A stretch of DNA of 64,000 bases from positions 20,105,841-20,169,840 of the forward strand of contig NC_092575.1 in the NCBI RefSeq assembly GCF_037975245.1, in the 5' to 3' direction. A program made the position numbers and the translations under genes. Under the pieces are notes generated by a model. It did no database searches. It was not told the DNA's origin and saw only the letters and a list, made by a program, of their open reading frames with translations. Below are positions 14,401 to 27,500 of the stretch, one piece after another; position 1 is the first letter of the stretch, and each line of letters starts with the position of its first letter. Origin of the DNA: Apostichopus japonicus. Lineage: Eukaryota; Echinodermata; Holothuroidea; Aspidochirotida; Stichopodidae.

Positions 14401-16105
14401 TCGTATCGAAGGTATGCCCATAGCTATTACCAATTGACGGGACGACAACGTGTCGAAGTTACTTAGGCTATGCTACCATGTTAGCTTATGTACAAGCGGC
14501 CTGTTGGTTTATATGGATGGCTCTCGTCTTGTATGCGCGAGATCCCGGGTTCGATTCCCCGCCAACATTTTTTGTCCTTTTACATTTTGTCCTTTTATTT
14601 TGATTTGCACGATTGATGAACATGCAGCATTTGAATGTGTTGCATTCTAACTTTCAAAACGGTATAATTTGTTTTCATGTTTTCACGGTCAAAAAATGGC
14701 TATCCCCGATAGTATATAGGTAATTACAGTGAATAAGCCATTTATTAATCGTGTCGAAGCTATCTAGTCGCCGTAAGCACTTGAATTACCTATAGATGAT
14801 GCCTCGAAGCTACGTGTAGATGTAAACGCACAGGCTTGAGTGAGCATTATTACGTGTAGATTACGTCCATAAGGAACGACGTAGACGCTGATTTCGGGAA
14901 TAATTTGTAAATATGTATCATGAGTTGCGAATAGATACACCAGGGTAACCATATCCACGGTCAATAAAAAGCTATAACCGATCGGCTATACGCAATTGCA
15001 ATGATTACGTCATCTGTTTCTCGTATCGAAGGTATGCCCATAGCTATTACCAATTGACTGGACGACAACGTGTCGAAGCTACTTAGGCTATGCTACCATG
15101 TTAGCTTATGTACAAGCGGCCTGTTGGTTTATATGGATGGCTCTCGTCTTGTATGCGCGAGATCCCGGGTTCGATTCCCAGCCAACATTTTTTGTCCTTT
15201 TACATTTTGTCCTTTTATTTTGATTTGCACGATTGATGAACATGCAGCATTTGAATGTGTTGCATTCTAACTACCAAAACGGTATAATTTGTTTTCATGT
15301 TTTCACGGTCAGTAAATGGCTATCCCCGATAGTATATAGGCAATTACAATGAATAAGCCATTTATTAATCGTGTCGAAGCTATCTAGTCGCCGTAAGCAC
15401 ATGAATTACCTATAGATGATGCCTCGAAGCTACGTGTAGATGTAAACGCACAGGCTTGAGTGAGCATTATTACGTGTAGATTACGGCCATAAGGAACGAC
15501 GTAGACGCTGATTTCGGGAATAATTTGTAAATATGTATCATGAGTTGCGAATAGATACACCAGGGTAACCATATCCACGGTCAATAAAAAGCTATAACCG
15601 ATCGGCTATACGCAATTGCAATGATTACGTCATCTGTTTCTCGTATCGAAGGTATGCCCATAGCTATTACCAATTGACTGGACGACAACGTGTCGAAGCT
15701 ACTTAGGCTATGCTACCATGTTAGCTTATGTACAAGCGGCCTGTTGGTTTATATGGATGGCTCTCGTCTTGTATGCGCGAGATCCCGGGTTCGATTCCCA
15801 GCCAACATTTTTTGTCCTTTTACATTTTGTCCTTTTATTTTGATTTGCACGATTGATGAACATGCAGCATTTGAATGTGTTGCATTCTAACTACCAAAAC
15901 GGTATAATTTGTTTTCATGTTTTCACGGTCAGTAAATGGCTATCCCCGATAGTATATATAGGCAATTACAATGAATAAGCCATTTATTAATCGTGTCGAA
16001 GCTATCTAGTTGCCGTAAGCACATGAATTACATATAGATGATGCCTCGAAGCTACGTGTAGATGTAAAGGCCCAGGCTTGAGTGAGCATTATTACGTGTA
16101 GATTA

Positions 16106-18047
16106 CAGTGGCGGAGAAACAGGGGGGGTTGGGGGGTTTTAACCCCCCCACTTTTTGAAGAGGGGGGGTTGGCCCACACAATCAACCCCCCCTAGTTTTT
16201 GCCAGTAATGTTCTGTTATAGCCTATGTTATGTGCTCCAAATGGCATAATAAATCAAATTATTAAATTTGAAATTGTTAAAGTCATTTCAACCTTTTACC
16301 TGGTAGGCTACATCAACAATTAACGACCGAAAACCGAGTTAGAATTGACCGACACATTATTTCTAGCCCCTTTCCCCCACCTTGCGCATTGGAACTTGTA
16401 GCTCATAGCGCTAACTTCACCCCACAACAGAAATACACAAAATAACGTTTTGTTGCTGTTGAATAGCTTTGGAACTGTATACACTTGCCAACTTCAACGA
16501 GGTGAAGGAAGGAAAAGAAAAAGAAGAAAAAGAGAAAAGGACCAAAGGATGGAGTAGAAAATACGGCAAGAAAACGGGAAGAGGAAGAGGAACAGTGACA
16601 AAATTATTCGAATTTGTAAAGCAAACAGCAGATATCACATCATATCAGTGAGCATGAAAATGGCGTTCCACGATAAACAGCCTCCAAACCATGGGCGCAG
16701 ATCCTGGTGAGGACAGCGGGACGCGTCCCCACCAACTTTTTCAGTAGTGGGGACATGATATACCGTGTCCCCACCAATTTGTCTTTGCATTTCAAGTTCC
16801 CCTGTATGGAACTTTGGCGCAGTTTGATCCAGCATTGTGCAAATGACATGCAGCAGTTCTCATTTTATTGTATTTTATCCACAGTTGTAAAATATAGGAC
16901 GGAAATCGCATTTGCGGCAGTCTATATTTGTTTTCTGGGAGAGGACCCCAGACCCATCGTATATACAAAAGTCTACTTGGATTATTTGTCCCCTGATTTT
17001 CTTTCTGCAGACGCCCATGTATTTCTCCAAACTAAATTTCTAAGCAATGAGATCTAAAACTTAAGGAGGTTTAGGAGCATCATTAGGTCTGGGAAGTGTT
17101 ATTTCCGGCGATCTGGGAGGTATATTTGCCCCAAAAAATCGTACGCTACGCGCGAACCCATGGTCGCGCTCCGCTTAGATAGTGTCATAGAACAGACACG
17201 CGTCCCCACCATTATCCAAGACTGATCTGCGCCCATGGTCAAAACTGTCGATGTGTGTAGTGTTCGGTTTCGGAAATATCTGGTATATTTTTATTTCCTT
17301 CAACGAAATTTTTTAGTAGCCGTCTGAATTTTCGAAAATTCCCTAACCAACATTCTTCATCATACTTCATCATACTCGTGCAATTTTGACCCGTCTGTTA
17401 GGGTTTGAAGGAGGTTTTTCTATATCGGTTGTCCATAGATGATATTTTGTGCAACATTATGGGTATGTTTTGAAGTGAATTTATTCACGAGAATTGTGAA
17501 TTTTCAAATTCTGAACAGTGGGGCTGACGGATATTGTGGGCCGCGATGAAGAATCACCTACAAAAGCAATGATCCACAGGATATGTGATGAAGTCGAACA
17601 TGATGTGTGACTGGTGACAATCTTCAAAAAGGTTATAGATGAGAAAAAAAGTATTTGGAAAAAACTTGGTTGTCAGGCAAAAGTGTACATATGGTTGGTC
17701 AGTTTCAAGCCATTTCAAGTGCCATTTCCGGTGATCTGGGGGTACCAAAACCAGAAATTTTCTTGTACGCTGCGCGCCAACCAATGGTGGCGCTCCGCTT
17801 AGATAGTAATACGCGCCCCCCGGGTTAGAAAATCCTGCATACACCCCTGGTTAAATCCAGCTTTTCAAGGCCTGGGCAGTGCCATTTACTGCAATCTGGG
17901 AGGCAATATTTGCCAAAAAATTCTTGTGCACTTCGCGCCAACTTATGGTGGCGCTCCACTTAGATAGTGAGCCAGCAGTTATGACTTTTTATTTCATCAA
18001 TGGCCTGCAACCCCCCCCCCACTTCTGACAAGAAATCTCCGCCACTG
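16106..18047. mobile_element. hAT-type non-autonomous transposon, 1942 bp, inserted in the array
   Basis: The ends are CAGTGGCGGAG and CTCCGCCACTG, a perfect 11 bp inverted repeat. They are flanked by an 8 bp duplication GTAGATTA (16098-16105 and 18048-18055). Eight-base duplications with CAGTGG-type ends are the hAT signature. No transposase frame is visible; the longest frames (116 and 96 aa) show no hAT motifs. The left end has G7, G6 and C7 runs forming a GGGGGGTTTTAACCCCCC palindrome. A module ending GCGCTCCGCTTAGATAGT occurs three times (~17155, ~17780, ~17940, the last with one change) and again in the smaller elements at 38.9 and 49.5 kb, so they share a family. The array reads straight through once the element is removed. 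Confidence 0.9.
16689..17239. mobile_element. Nested inverted-repeat element inside the hAT element
   Basis: ACCATGGGCGCAGATC near 16689 is matched by its reverse complement GATCTGCGCCCATGGT near 17239. Inside both ends lie GACGCGTCCCCACCA-type sequences, also inverted. No clean target duplication is visible (flanks TCCAAA and TCAAAA are only similar). It may be a nested MITE or a subunit of the host element. Confidence 0.55.
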
Positions 18048-21000
18048 GTAGATTACGTCCATAAGGAAAGACGTAGACGCTGATTTCGGGCATAATTTGT
18101 AAATATGTATCATGAGTTGTGAATAGATACACCAGGGGAACCATATCCACGGCCAATAAAAAGCTATAATCGATCTGCTATACGCAATTGCAGTGATTAC
18201 GTCATCTGTTTCTCGTATCGAAGGTATACCCACAGCTATTACCAATTGACTGGACGACAACGTGTCGAAGCTACTTAGGCTATGCTACCATGTTAGCTTA
18301 TGTACATGAGGCCTGTTGGTTTATATGGATGGCTTTCGTCTTGTATGAGCGAGATCCTGGGTTCGATTCCCCGCCAACATTTTTTGTCCTTTTACATTTT
18401 GTCCTTTTATTTTGATTTGCACGATTGATGAACATGCAGCATTTGAATGTGTTGCATTCTAACTACCAAAACGGTATAATTTGTTTTCATGTTTTCACGG
18501 TCAGTAAATGGCTATCCCCGATAGTATATATAGGCAATTACAATGAATAAGCCATTTATTAATCGTGTCGAAGCTATCTAGTCGCCGTAAGCACATGAAT
18601 TACCTATAGATGATGCCTCGAAGCTACGTGTAGATGTAAACGCACAGGCTTGAGTGAGCATTATTACGTGTAGATTACGTCCATAAGGAACGACGTAGAC
18701 GCTGATTTCGGGAATAATTTGTAAATATGTATCATGAGTTGCGAATAGATACACCAGGGTAACCATATCCACGGTCAATAAAAAGCTATAACCGATCGGC
18801 TATACGCAATTGCAATGATTACGTCATCTGTTTCTCGTATCGAAGGTATGCCCATAGCTATTACCAATTGACTGGACGACAACGTGTCGAAGCTACTTAG
18901 GCTATGCTACCATGTTAGCTTATGTACAAGCGGCCTGTTGGTTTATATGGATGGCTCTCGTCTTGTATGCGCGATATCCTGGGTTCGATTCCCAGCCAAC
19001 ATTTTTTGTCCTTTACATTTTGTCCTTTTATTTTGATTTGCACTATTGATGAACATGCAGCATTTGAATGTGTTGCATTCTAACTACCAAAACGGTATAA
19101 TTTGTTTTCATGTTTTCACGGTCAGTAAATGGCTATCCCCGATAGTATATAGGCAATTACAGTGAATAAGCCATTTATTAATCGTGTCGAAGCTATCTAG
19201 TCGCCGTAAGCACATGAATTACCTATAGATGATGCCTCGAAGCTACGTGTAGATGTAAACGCACAGGCTTGAGTGAGCATTATTACGTGTAGATTACGTC
19301 CATAAGGAACGACGTAGACGCTGATTTCGGGAATAATTTGTAAATATGTATCATGAGTTGCGAATAGATACACCAGGGTAACCATATCCACGGTCAATAA
19401 AAAGCTATAACCGATCGGCTATACGCAATTGCAATGATTACGTCATCTGTTTCTCGTTTCTAAGGTATGCCCATAGCTATTACCAATTGACTGGACGACA
19501 ACGTGTCGAAGCTACTTAGGCTATGCTACCATGTTAGCTTATGTACAAGCGGCCTGTTGGTTTATATGGATGGCTCTCGTCTTGTATGCGCGATATCCTG
19601 GGTTCGATTCCCAGCCAACATTTTTTGTCCTTTACATTTTGTCCTTTTATTTTGATTTGCACGATTGATGAACATGCAGCATTTGAATGTGTTGCATTTT
19701 AACTACCAAAACGGTATAATTTGTTTTCATGTTTTCACGGTCAGTAAATGGCTATCCCCGATAGTATATAGGCAATTACAGTGAATAAGCCATTTATTAA
19801 TCGTGTCGAAGCTATCTAGTCGCCGTAAGCACATGAATTACCTATAGATGATGCCTCGAAGCTACGTGTAGATGTAAAGGCACAGGCTTGAGTGAGCATT
19901 ATTACGTGTAGATTACGTCCATAAGGAACGACGTAGATGCTGATTTCGGGAATAATTTGTAAATATGTATCATGAGTTGCGAATAGATACACCAGGGTAA
20001 CCATATCCACGGTCAATAAAAAGCTATAACCGATCGGCTATACGCAATTGCAATGATTAAGTCAACTGTTTCTCGTATCGAAGGTATGCCCATAGCTATT
20101 ACCAATTGACTGGACGACAACGTGTCGAAGCTACTTAGGCTATGCTACCATGTTAGCTTATGTACAAGCGGCCTGTTGGTTTATATGGATGGCTCTCGTC
20201 TTGTACGCGCGAGATCCCGGGTTCGATTCCCTGCCAACATTTTTTGTCCTTTTTACATTTTGTCCTTTTATTTTGATTCGCACGATTGATGAACATGCAG
20301 CATTTGAATGTGTTGCATTCTAACTTCAAAACAGTATAATTTGTTTTCATGTTTTCACGGTCAATAAATGGCTATCCCCGATAGTATATAGGTAATTACA
20401 GTGAATAAGCCATTTTTAATCGTGTCGAAGCTATCTAGTTGCCGTAAGCACATGAATTACATATAGATGATGCCTCGAAGCTACGTGTAGATGTAAAGGC
20501 CCAGGCTTGAGTGAGCATTATTACGTGTAGATTACGTCCATAAGGAAAGACGTAGACGCTGATTTCGGGAATAATTTGTAAATATGTATCATGAGTTGTG
20601 AATAGATACACCAGGGGAACCATATCCACGGCCAATAAAAAGCTATAATCGATCTGCTATACGCAATTGCAGTGATTACGTCATCTGTTTCTCGTATCGA
20701 AGGTATACCCACAGCTATTACCAATTGACTGGACGACAACGTGTCGAAGCTACTTAGGCTATGCTACCATGTTAGCTTATGTACATGAGGCCTGTTGGTT
20801 TATATGGATGGCTCTCGTCTTGTATGAGCGAGATCCTGGGTTCGATTCCCCGCCAACATTTTTTGACCTTTTACATTTTGTCCTTTTATTTTGATTTGCA
20901 CGATTGATAAACATGCAGCATTTGAATGTGTTGCATTCTTACTACCAAAACGGTATAATTTGTTTTCATGTTTTCACGGTCAGTAAATGGCTATCCCCGA

Positions 21001-21119
21001 TAGTATATAGGCAATTACAGTGAATAAGCCATTTATTAATCGTGTCGAAGCTATCTAGTCGCCGTAAGCACATGAATTACCTATAGATGATGTCTCGAAG
21101 CTACGTGTTAGATGTAAAG
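18048..21119. repeat. Tandem array, right block (5 unit cores) and right end of array
   Basis: The unit cut at 16105 resumes here after the hAT target duplication. tRNA-like cores begin at 18314, 18936, 19555, 20174 and 20793. The first and last of these units share at least nine private variants, such as TATGAGCGAGATCCTGGG and GTACATGAGG, at a distance of 2479 bp, which is four units. The array stops abruptly near 21119 in the middle of a unit. Confidence 0.95.
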
Positions 21120-21500
21120 GCCCCTTCGCTATCTAGTCGTAATTGATTTGAATACAAAGGCTGTTGTTATGAGGGTGGCAGCAGTGATGGTTTATTCAGG
21201 GGCAGGGGAATTTCCATGCTTCATTGCAGGTTTATAGTGTATGAGAGAAGGAAGCGAAACATAGATTTGTGGGAATAATGTGTTACAGCTGGAATCGGGA
21301 AACAAACTTAGCAATATGTTTGTTGTTTATGCAGTGGGTGGGCGCATATTCAATTCTTCCACAATTCACAAATAGGTAACATGTAAAGCAGCACACATAC
21401 ACACTCTCACAGAAAAATTACAAGAACAGCAAATGCCTATTTTCAAGAATTTTTTATATTTATGAACCCCTTCATCAATTACACATCAAAGTCCTTGTAC
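21120..21500. other. Spacer between array end and RPL6 stop codon; RPL6 3' UTR region
   Basis: No open frame or repeat is evident. On the minus strand this is the RPL6 3' region. AATAAA on that strand (TTTATT at 21191-21196) is a possible polyadenylation signal, about 305 bases past the stop. Confidence 0.45.
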
Positions 21501-24500
21501 TCAGAAGATCATTTTATGAGGGTACTGCCTTGTCCTCAAGCTGAATGGATTCTGCAGGTATTTTGCAAGCAGATGTTCCTTCTTTACTAAAGGAATGATC
21601 TGGGCATCCAAGCTCTTCTGGTCGGCTCTTCTCTCATCACTCACCTCGTACGTCTGTTAAATTAAACAGAATAAACAAGGATAATAACATGAAATAGACA
21701 GCAGAATGTCATGACAAGGAGAACAACTGAATTCACCAAACAAAAGATCTTGATGATGAAGTTTTATTGCATAAAAATTCTATACTCCTAAAAAAGTTTT
21801 TTATTATTTTCAGTAACTGATTAATAGACCAAGTGAGGTATATCTGAGGTGATTGGCGGTGTTAAAGCCAGCCGCACACTGTGCCCACCGAACGAGAAAA
21901 GACTGAACTTGACTGTTTTGACCTAGTTTACAAAAGTACGAGACCCATAGGCCAGGCCAGTGTGAAGTGGACTTCATATATATTTATATGTGTCACAAAC
22001 TCTGTATCAAAGTGGAATTTATGATTTTCGTACTGCAGCTGAACAAATATGAAATGGAAAGGTGGCTTGTGGACAAACTGACTTCCAAACTGAAAGCAGT
22101 GTCACAGCAAGGCAGTTGACACAGACTGATGACAACATACTAACACTACTGATAAGTCCTATGTACCTCCTCGCATACCCCCTCCAATCCCCCTCCCCAG
22201 CCCCTTTTGTCTTTAATCATATTAGTGACACCTCAAAGTCACTTTAGAAAATTCAGAGAAAACCCAACTACACCTAAATGCTTCAGAAAATGTTAACTAT
22301 GTGGTACTATATAAATGTTGCTAGTAGTAGACAACAATATATCAAACAACAGTGGTCCAAGATGTTCCACGAAATGGCAGAAATAAAAGTCCAAATTGAT
22401 GACTGAAGTCACTATTACAATAATGTAATTCTAGTGATTTTATTACTGTCTAGATTAAATGTTAAGATGGTCAATTCAAGTTCAATGCCCTTTTGTTTTC
22501 ATCTCTATTAATTAATTACAAAACTACAGTTACAACATATTGAATATTGTTTTTGCAGATTAAAGCTGTTACCTCTTTTTTGTCGTCAAAGATGTTCTTT
22601 GATCTTTTTCCAGTCCTCAGCTTCTTTCGCTTGAAGTAGGCATCGTCCAGTTTTCCGGGGATCTTGACACTACTGATGTCCAGCTTGGTGCTGGTGGCAA
22701 TAACGTATCGCTGGTTCACGCGACGCATTGGAATCCCGTTCACTTTCATGGGACCTAGATGATGCGGAAGAATAAAAGATGATGTGTACGTGTTTTTGAG
22801 AAAAGCTCATTTCAGATGTAGCAATAACAGCAGACAGAACCTTACACCAATCAATAAAAGTTGTGCAATATGAAATATCCCACTTAATACTTACTTCAAC
22901 CTCAGTCTGAACATAAAAATATATTCTTTAAAGCTATCACTCAATACGATCTCCTTCTCTCTTACATTCTAACCAGCATATTGGAGGCATTTCACGGTAA
23001 CTTTAGGCACAAAATTAAATTCAGCATAAAATGAATATTCATGCTTCTGGTTAGGCTACTATTTATACTGCTAGCAGGGAATAATTTATCCAGCATCGCA
23101 TTGCAAAATGCTTTTCATTATGGTCGAATTGCTACACAAATGCAAAGCTGTGTAGCAATTTTGTACAAAGGAATCACAGTATCTTATGAGAGACAAAGGT
23201 CAGAGTCTTCAAACTGCTACTGCACTCAAATTCAATGTCGTACTATCGTCTGAGATGACCAAAAATCACGTCGGACAACCTAAAACACTGCTTAGGTTGT
23301 CCGACAGACGAGTAGAATTTGCGAAAATATTCAACATAACTCAAAAAACCCTATTCTTAGAAATCAAAATCTGCCCCCCAAAAGTGATAGTATCTTGTTG
23401 GTAACATAGTAGAAACAGCGTAAGAAATAAATCACATATTGGTACATTCTGTAATGAGGGGAAAATCCTACACTTCAGCTGACTTGCAGTTAGCACATTT
23501 TGTTCCTTAGTAAAGACAGAATGTGGATACTGTACATACATATGCACTAATAGTTACGTAAAGTATCGTATACCTCCGACACTACAGACCCTGGCGGCTG
23601 CAACCACGCTTGCTTTCTACCTCACGGCCGCATGTACGTATGACAAGCTAGCTGAAGTACAATGTGTATGCAATGATATGCTGTGCAAGTGGGCATACCG
23701 CATGTTTGTTTATGTTGCTGTAATGTACATGCTGTTTACCCTGGGTTACCCTCTGTTTCTGGAAATGACCGGAAACGATTACAGAATTCATTTTTCACTA
23801 CCAGAGAATTCCCGCTACCCAACATGATTATGAACAGTGTCATACACATTAAGTTTAGGAACCACCATTGAAATAGTATTACATCTCACAGATCAATTAC
23901 TGGAAGTTCTTGTTATCAAACAGCAAACATGTTTTTTTCAGAATTTCATAGTGTTTGAAAAACTCAAAACTTTGGCCATCATATAGGTTAGCCTTAGTAA
24001 CTTTCACTAATCCCTAATAATGATACTGTAATGATATATTTACCAGGGTTGTTGATTTTTTTGATTTTTTTAAAAAAATCAAAAAAATCGGATTTTTTTT
24101 ATTTAAATCAGATTTTTTTTATTTAAATCGGATTTTTTTTTATTTTTTTAAAACCACATTTCAGTTGGACCCCATTGTTGCCTACATTATCACATATATG
24201 CACCCATATCCACCCAGATCATTATATCCCCACATTGGGGATATTATGGTGTTGATCACTTTCAATTTGACCACATGTGACCCACTGCAGTGGCCATTTA
24301 ATTCATCCAATTTGAACAAAACAAATGAGAGCAACATATGGTGGTACCAAAAGTTGGTGGTGATCTCATATAGTTCCTGATATTCTCCCATTTGGCTTTT
24401 AAACACACTGTGATTGCTATGATGTGGGGATATACGTTGGCGGTTTAACGCCAGCTGATGTCTAGTTTTAATATATAAGCCTTATAGGCCTATAATATAT

Positions 24501-27500
24501 TCAGAATACTTTGCAGGCTAATTAAACCTGGGCCCTGGGCCTCAATCAATTTCCCATTGAACACACATGACCTAAGGCTACTGCAAGTCTAAGAATACCA
24601 ATTCCAGTCATTCACTTGGGGAGCTTGTTTGTGCAAGCACTGTGGGCCTAACACTTCATAGTTTATTCATCAATATACACAGGAAATACATTCTGGTCCA
24701 CTCCACTAGTGATAATTGGAGATTACACTAACACCTATTGTATTCTGGGGTGTTGTTTGAGCACTTGACTTATGAATTGAAGTGTCATGACTCATGCCTA
24801 AGACACCTTGTCCATTGGGCCTATTGATTGTGCCATGGATGGAGGTACCTCCATAATTGTACACAGATCACATAGTGACCACTAGTCATCCAGTGAGCTC
24901 ATTGCACTATATCATAATCACATGGACATAGCAGAACATTGCCAAGCCTTAGTCTTATCATATCTCAGCTAGAACACACCTAAATACAGTATGTCTGGTA
25001 GGAAACAGGATGCCATTTGGCATCATTTCAAGAAAATACCATCCAATACCATGACTGGGTGCCGTGCGAAGTGTAACAACTCTGGGCATGAATTGCAAGG
25101 TCTTGTGAAGAGGATGAAAATTCACTACAACAAGTGCTCAGGGAAGGAAGATGAAGGTGGTGCAAGTACTTCAACGCCTGCTCATGGGGATACAACTGGA
25201 TACAATGAAAGGAATGGTCACCTCCTGTCTATCACCACTGAGTTGTGCCGCAACAAAACCAACCATGCAATACATCACTCAATATATCATATGCATGCAT
25301 ACAACTTTCATGGCATCAAAATATAGCAAACTACATTCCTGATTTTGTAGGGTTTAGCTACAAATTCCAGCGTAATGAGTATGGAAATTTAGTGTGTGAA
25401 CGAACTACAGTGTACAGTATGTCTGGTTCAAGTAATCTAGGCCTAGTAATTCTGGTACCACAGAGACTGGAAATAATGAGGGGGGTAGCCTGAATGTCTT
25501 ACAATAAATTATTGTGTGTACTCTAATATAGAATTGGTGATTTGCAATGATTTCAAGCAACTATTCACATAAAAAATGGAAAAGTAGTAAAAGTGATTTA
25601 AATCAGTGATTTTTTTGAAAAAAATCATCTGATTTAAATCGCGATTTAAATCAGTGATTTTAATCAAGGTGATTTAAATCAAACAACCCTGATATTTACC
25701 AGTGACCAAGAGAAGTCCAGTTCCCAACTGCTTCAGGAAAATGACACGCCTCCCTCTGTTAACACCGGCCAGAAGAATCAGCACAGTGCCTGGAGTGATG
25801 GAGGGCCTAAGTCTCCTCTTGTGCTCACTGAATGGCTTTCTGTGCCCCTTCAGCTTTCTCCTTCCTTCCTGTGTTGGGTAGTACCTTGGCTACTCAACAA
25901 GAAACAGAAAACCAAATTTAAAATGCATTTTCCAGCTCTGCTCTTGTTCTGAATGCAAAAAGAACAAACCATTCTCTCATATTCTCCAACTGACAATACA
26001 TGTGCAGCACTTAAATGGTTGAAACTAGAAATTTATGGGTTGCAGATGGGGTACACTGGTTAAGAATGGGTACATGGTTGTAAACCCTAAAGATGACCAT
26101 GTGAATCCTTCGCTATGTGACGAGGTGATCACTTTGAACCCTGCTTGTCTAAAGAAGCCAAGATATCATTAGCTGTACAAAACATATCATCACGTTTTAT
26201 GAGCAACAGTTTTCAAAGAGTAGCATCTTCCACTTTCGGATTTTTGCATTTCACGTCTATCAACCAACCATGTTATTTACAAAAGTTAGTATGTGTATTA
26301 TCCGATTTGGGATCACATAAACCATAAGGAATGTCCAAACGAGCAAACAATAAGCAACACACTGAAGTAAACGTTAATACTTTATTCTACCTGCTGCAGT
26401 TAACGTCATAAACTGAATGGGTATTATGTCTCCAGTCGGACGGTAACAAATCAAATGGTCAATATCACCAGGCCAGGACTCTCGTTGATTTCTTGCTAAA
26501 ATATGGAAGTGCTTAGAGATGCTACCGGTAATAGTCAATGACACACATCATTTGCTGTATATCTCTCTTGAGAGCAAACCCAGTAGTATGTGCTGATAAT
26601 AAGCCATAACACAGGGCTTATGTTAGGTACATGGAAACCATTCTCATTCTTTGACTTACGATTGTTAACCTACTTACCTTATGTTCTTACTGTCTACTGG
26701 CAGTAGAATGCCACCTATGCCTGTGCCATATCTTATTCTACTGGCAGTTGAATCATTCATCAAATCACAATGTTCAACCACATCATTTTGTCCTAAATAT
26801 ATTTACAAAAACTTGCTGAGAACTTTGATGTTATCTTATTGGAAGAAGATCTTTCCTCCAAACTTTCCTGGACCGTGTGAAAGGAAATCACGTCCATCAT
26901 CTTAAAAGGGAAATTACTCACCTGCTTCTGCAGAGGTACTTTTCTTGTGCCACCGTTCTTCTCTCCCCCGACTTCTTTGACAACAAATCTCTCAACAGCC
27001 TTCTTTTCTTTCTTGACAATAGGCTACAAAATACAAACAAATCAACATAAAAATGTTAATACTGTACATATATGTACATGCAAGTAGCACTTGCACAATT
27101 CAATATCTAGTCTCCATGGACTCATTCATGGTTTTAAGTCTTCACTCAAAAACTTGTTTTATTTTACAGCTTTTGTAAGCACAACATGGTAAGTTTGTCA
27201 TTGCCTATCACAAAAATATTGAGGTGAACATGAAATATTCAGATTCTTTTACCAAATTCAATATGATTTACTTCCTTTACGATTGATCTTTCATTCAATC
27301 ATAACCGGATTGATTTTAGAAACAGGACCATAACTTCTGACTCAAGTAATATTTCCCCAAAGCTTTAAAGGTCTCAGTATTGTCCCCTAATATGTTAGAA
27401 ATCAAATAATGGTAACACATGTTGAAGATCCCAGAGTCATTTTACTCCCATCTTCGAAGCATCTTCTCTTATTGAGACATTTTGGACACTCCTTGTCTGG

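Larger units (their letters stand above)
1..16105. repeat. Tandem array of ~620 bp units, left block (26 unit cores)
   Basis: Near-identical copies follow one another from the first base. tRNA-like cores begin at 82, 702, 1326, 1946, 2566, 3186, 3806, 4430, 5050, 5796, 6416, 7036, 7658, 8280, 8903, 9525, 10148, 10770, 11392, 12015, 12637, 13259, 13879, 14502, 15122 and 15742. Spacing is 620-624 bp except one 746 bp step. Each unit has short internal repeats: TCGAAGCTA-type motifs occur three to four times. Two diverged segments beginning CACGGTCARTAAA followed by a GCTAT...GCAATT block suggest that the unit arose by an older internal duplication. The 60-66 aa open frames on both strands are by-products of the repeat and show no coding signal. 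The array is cut off at the left edge. Confidence 0.97.

Noticed and set aside
16707-17057. 116 aa frame in the 16.1 kb element as a transposase
   Set aside because: No hAT motifs, and the frame crosses the nested inverted-repeat element.
30-20350. Dozens of 60-66 aa open frames on both strands, highly conserved between repeats
   Set aside because: Their conservation follows from the tandem repeat itself. They overlap tRNA-like sequence, lack domains and occur on both strands of the same unit.
1-21119. 5S rDNA or histone-type gene cluster as the explanation for a 620 bp repeat
   Set aside because: No 5S internal control region or histone coding sequence was found; only tRNA-type A and B boxes are present.
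1-21119. Hammerhead ribozyme in the repeat, as in some animal satellites
   Set aside because: Looked for a CTGATGA core with a following GAAA on both strands; none fits.
1-21119. CRISPR array
   Set aside because: The repeats are 620 bp and nearly identical throughout, with no short repeat/unique spacer pattern, in a eukaryotic genome.
26090-26200. C/D snoRNA in an RPL6 intron (GTGATGA on the minus strand near 26190)
   Set aside because: No CTGA box or closing stem at a suitable distance.
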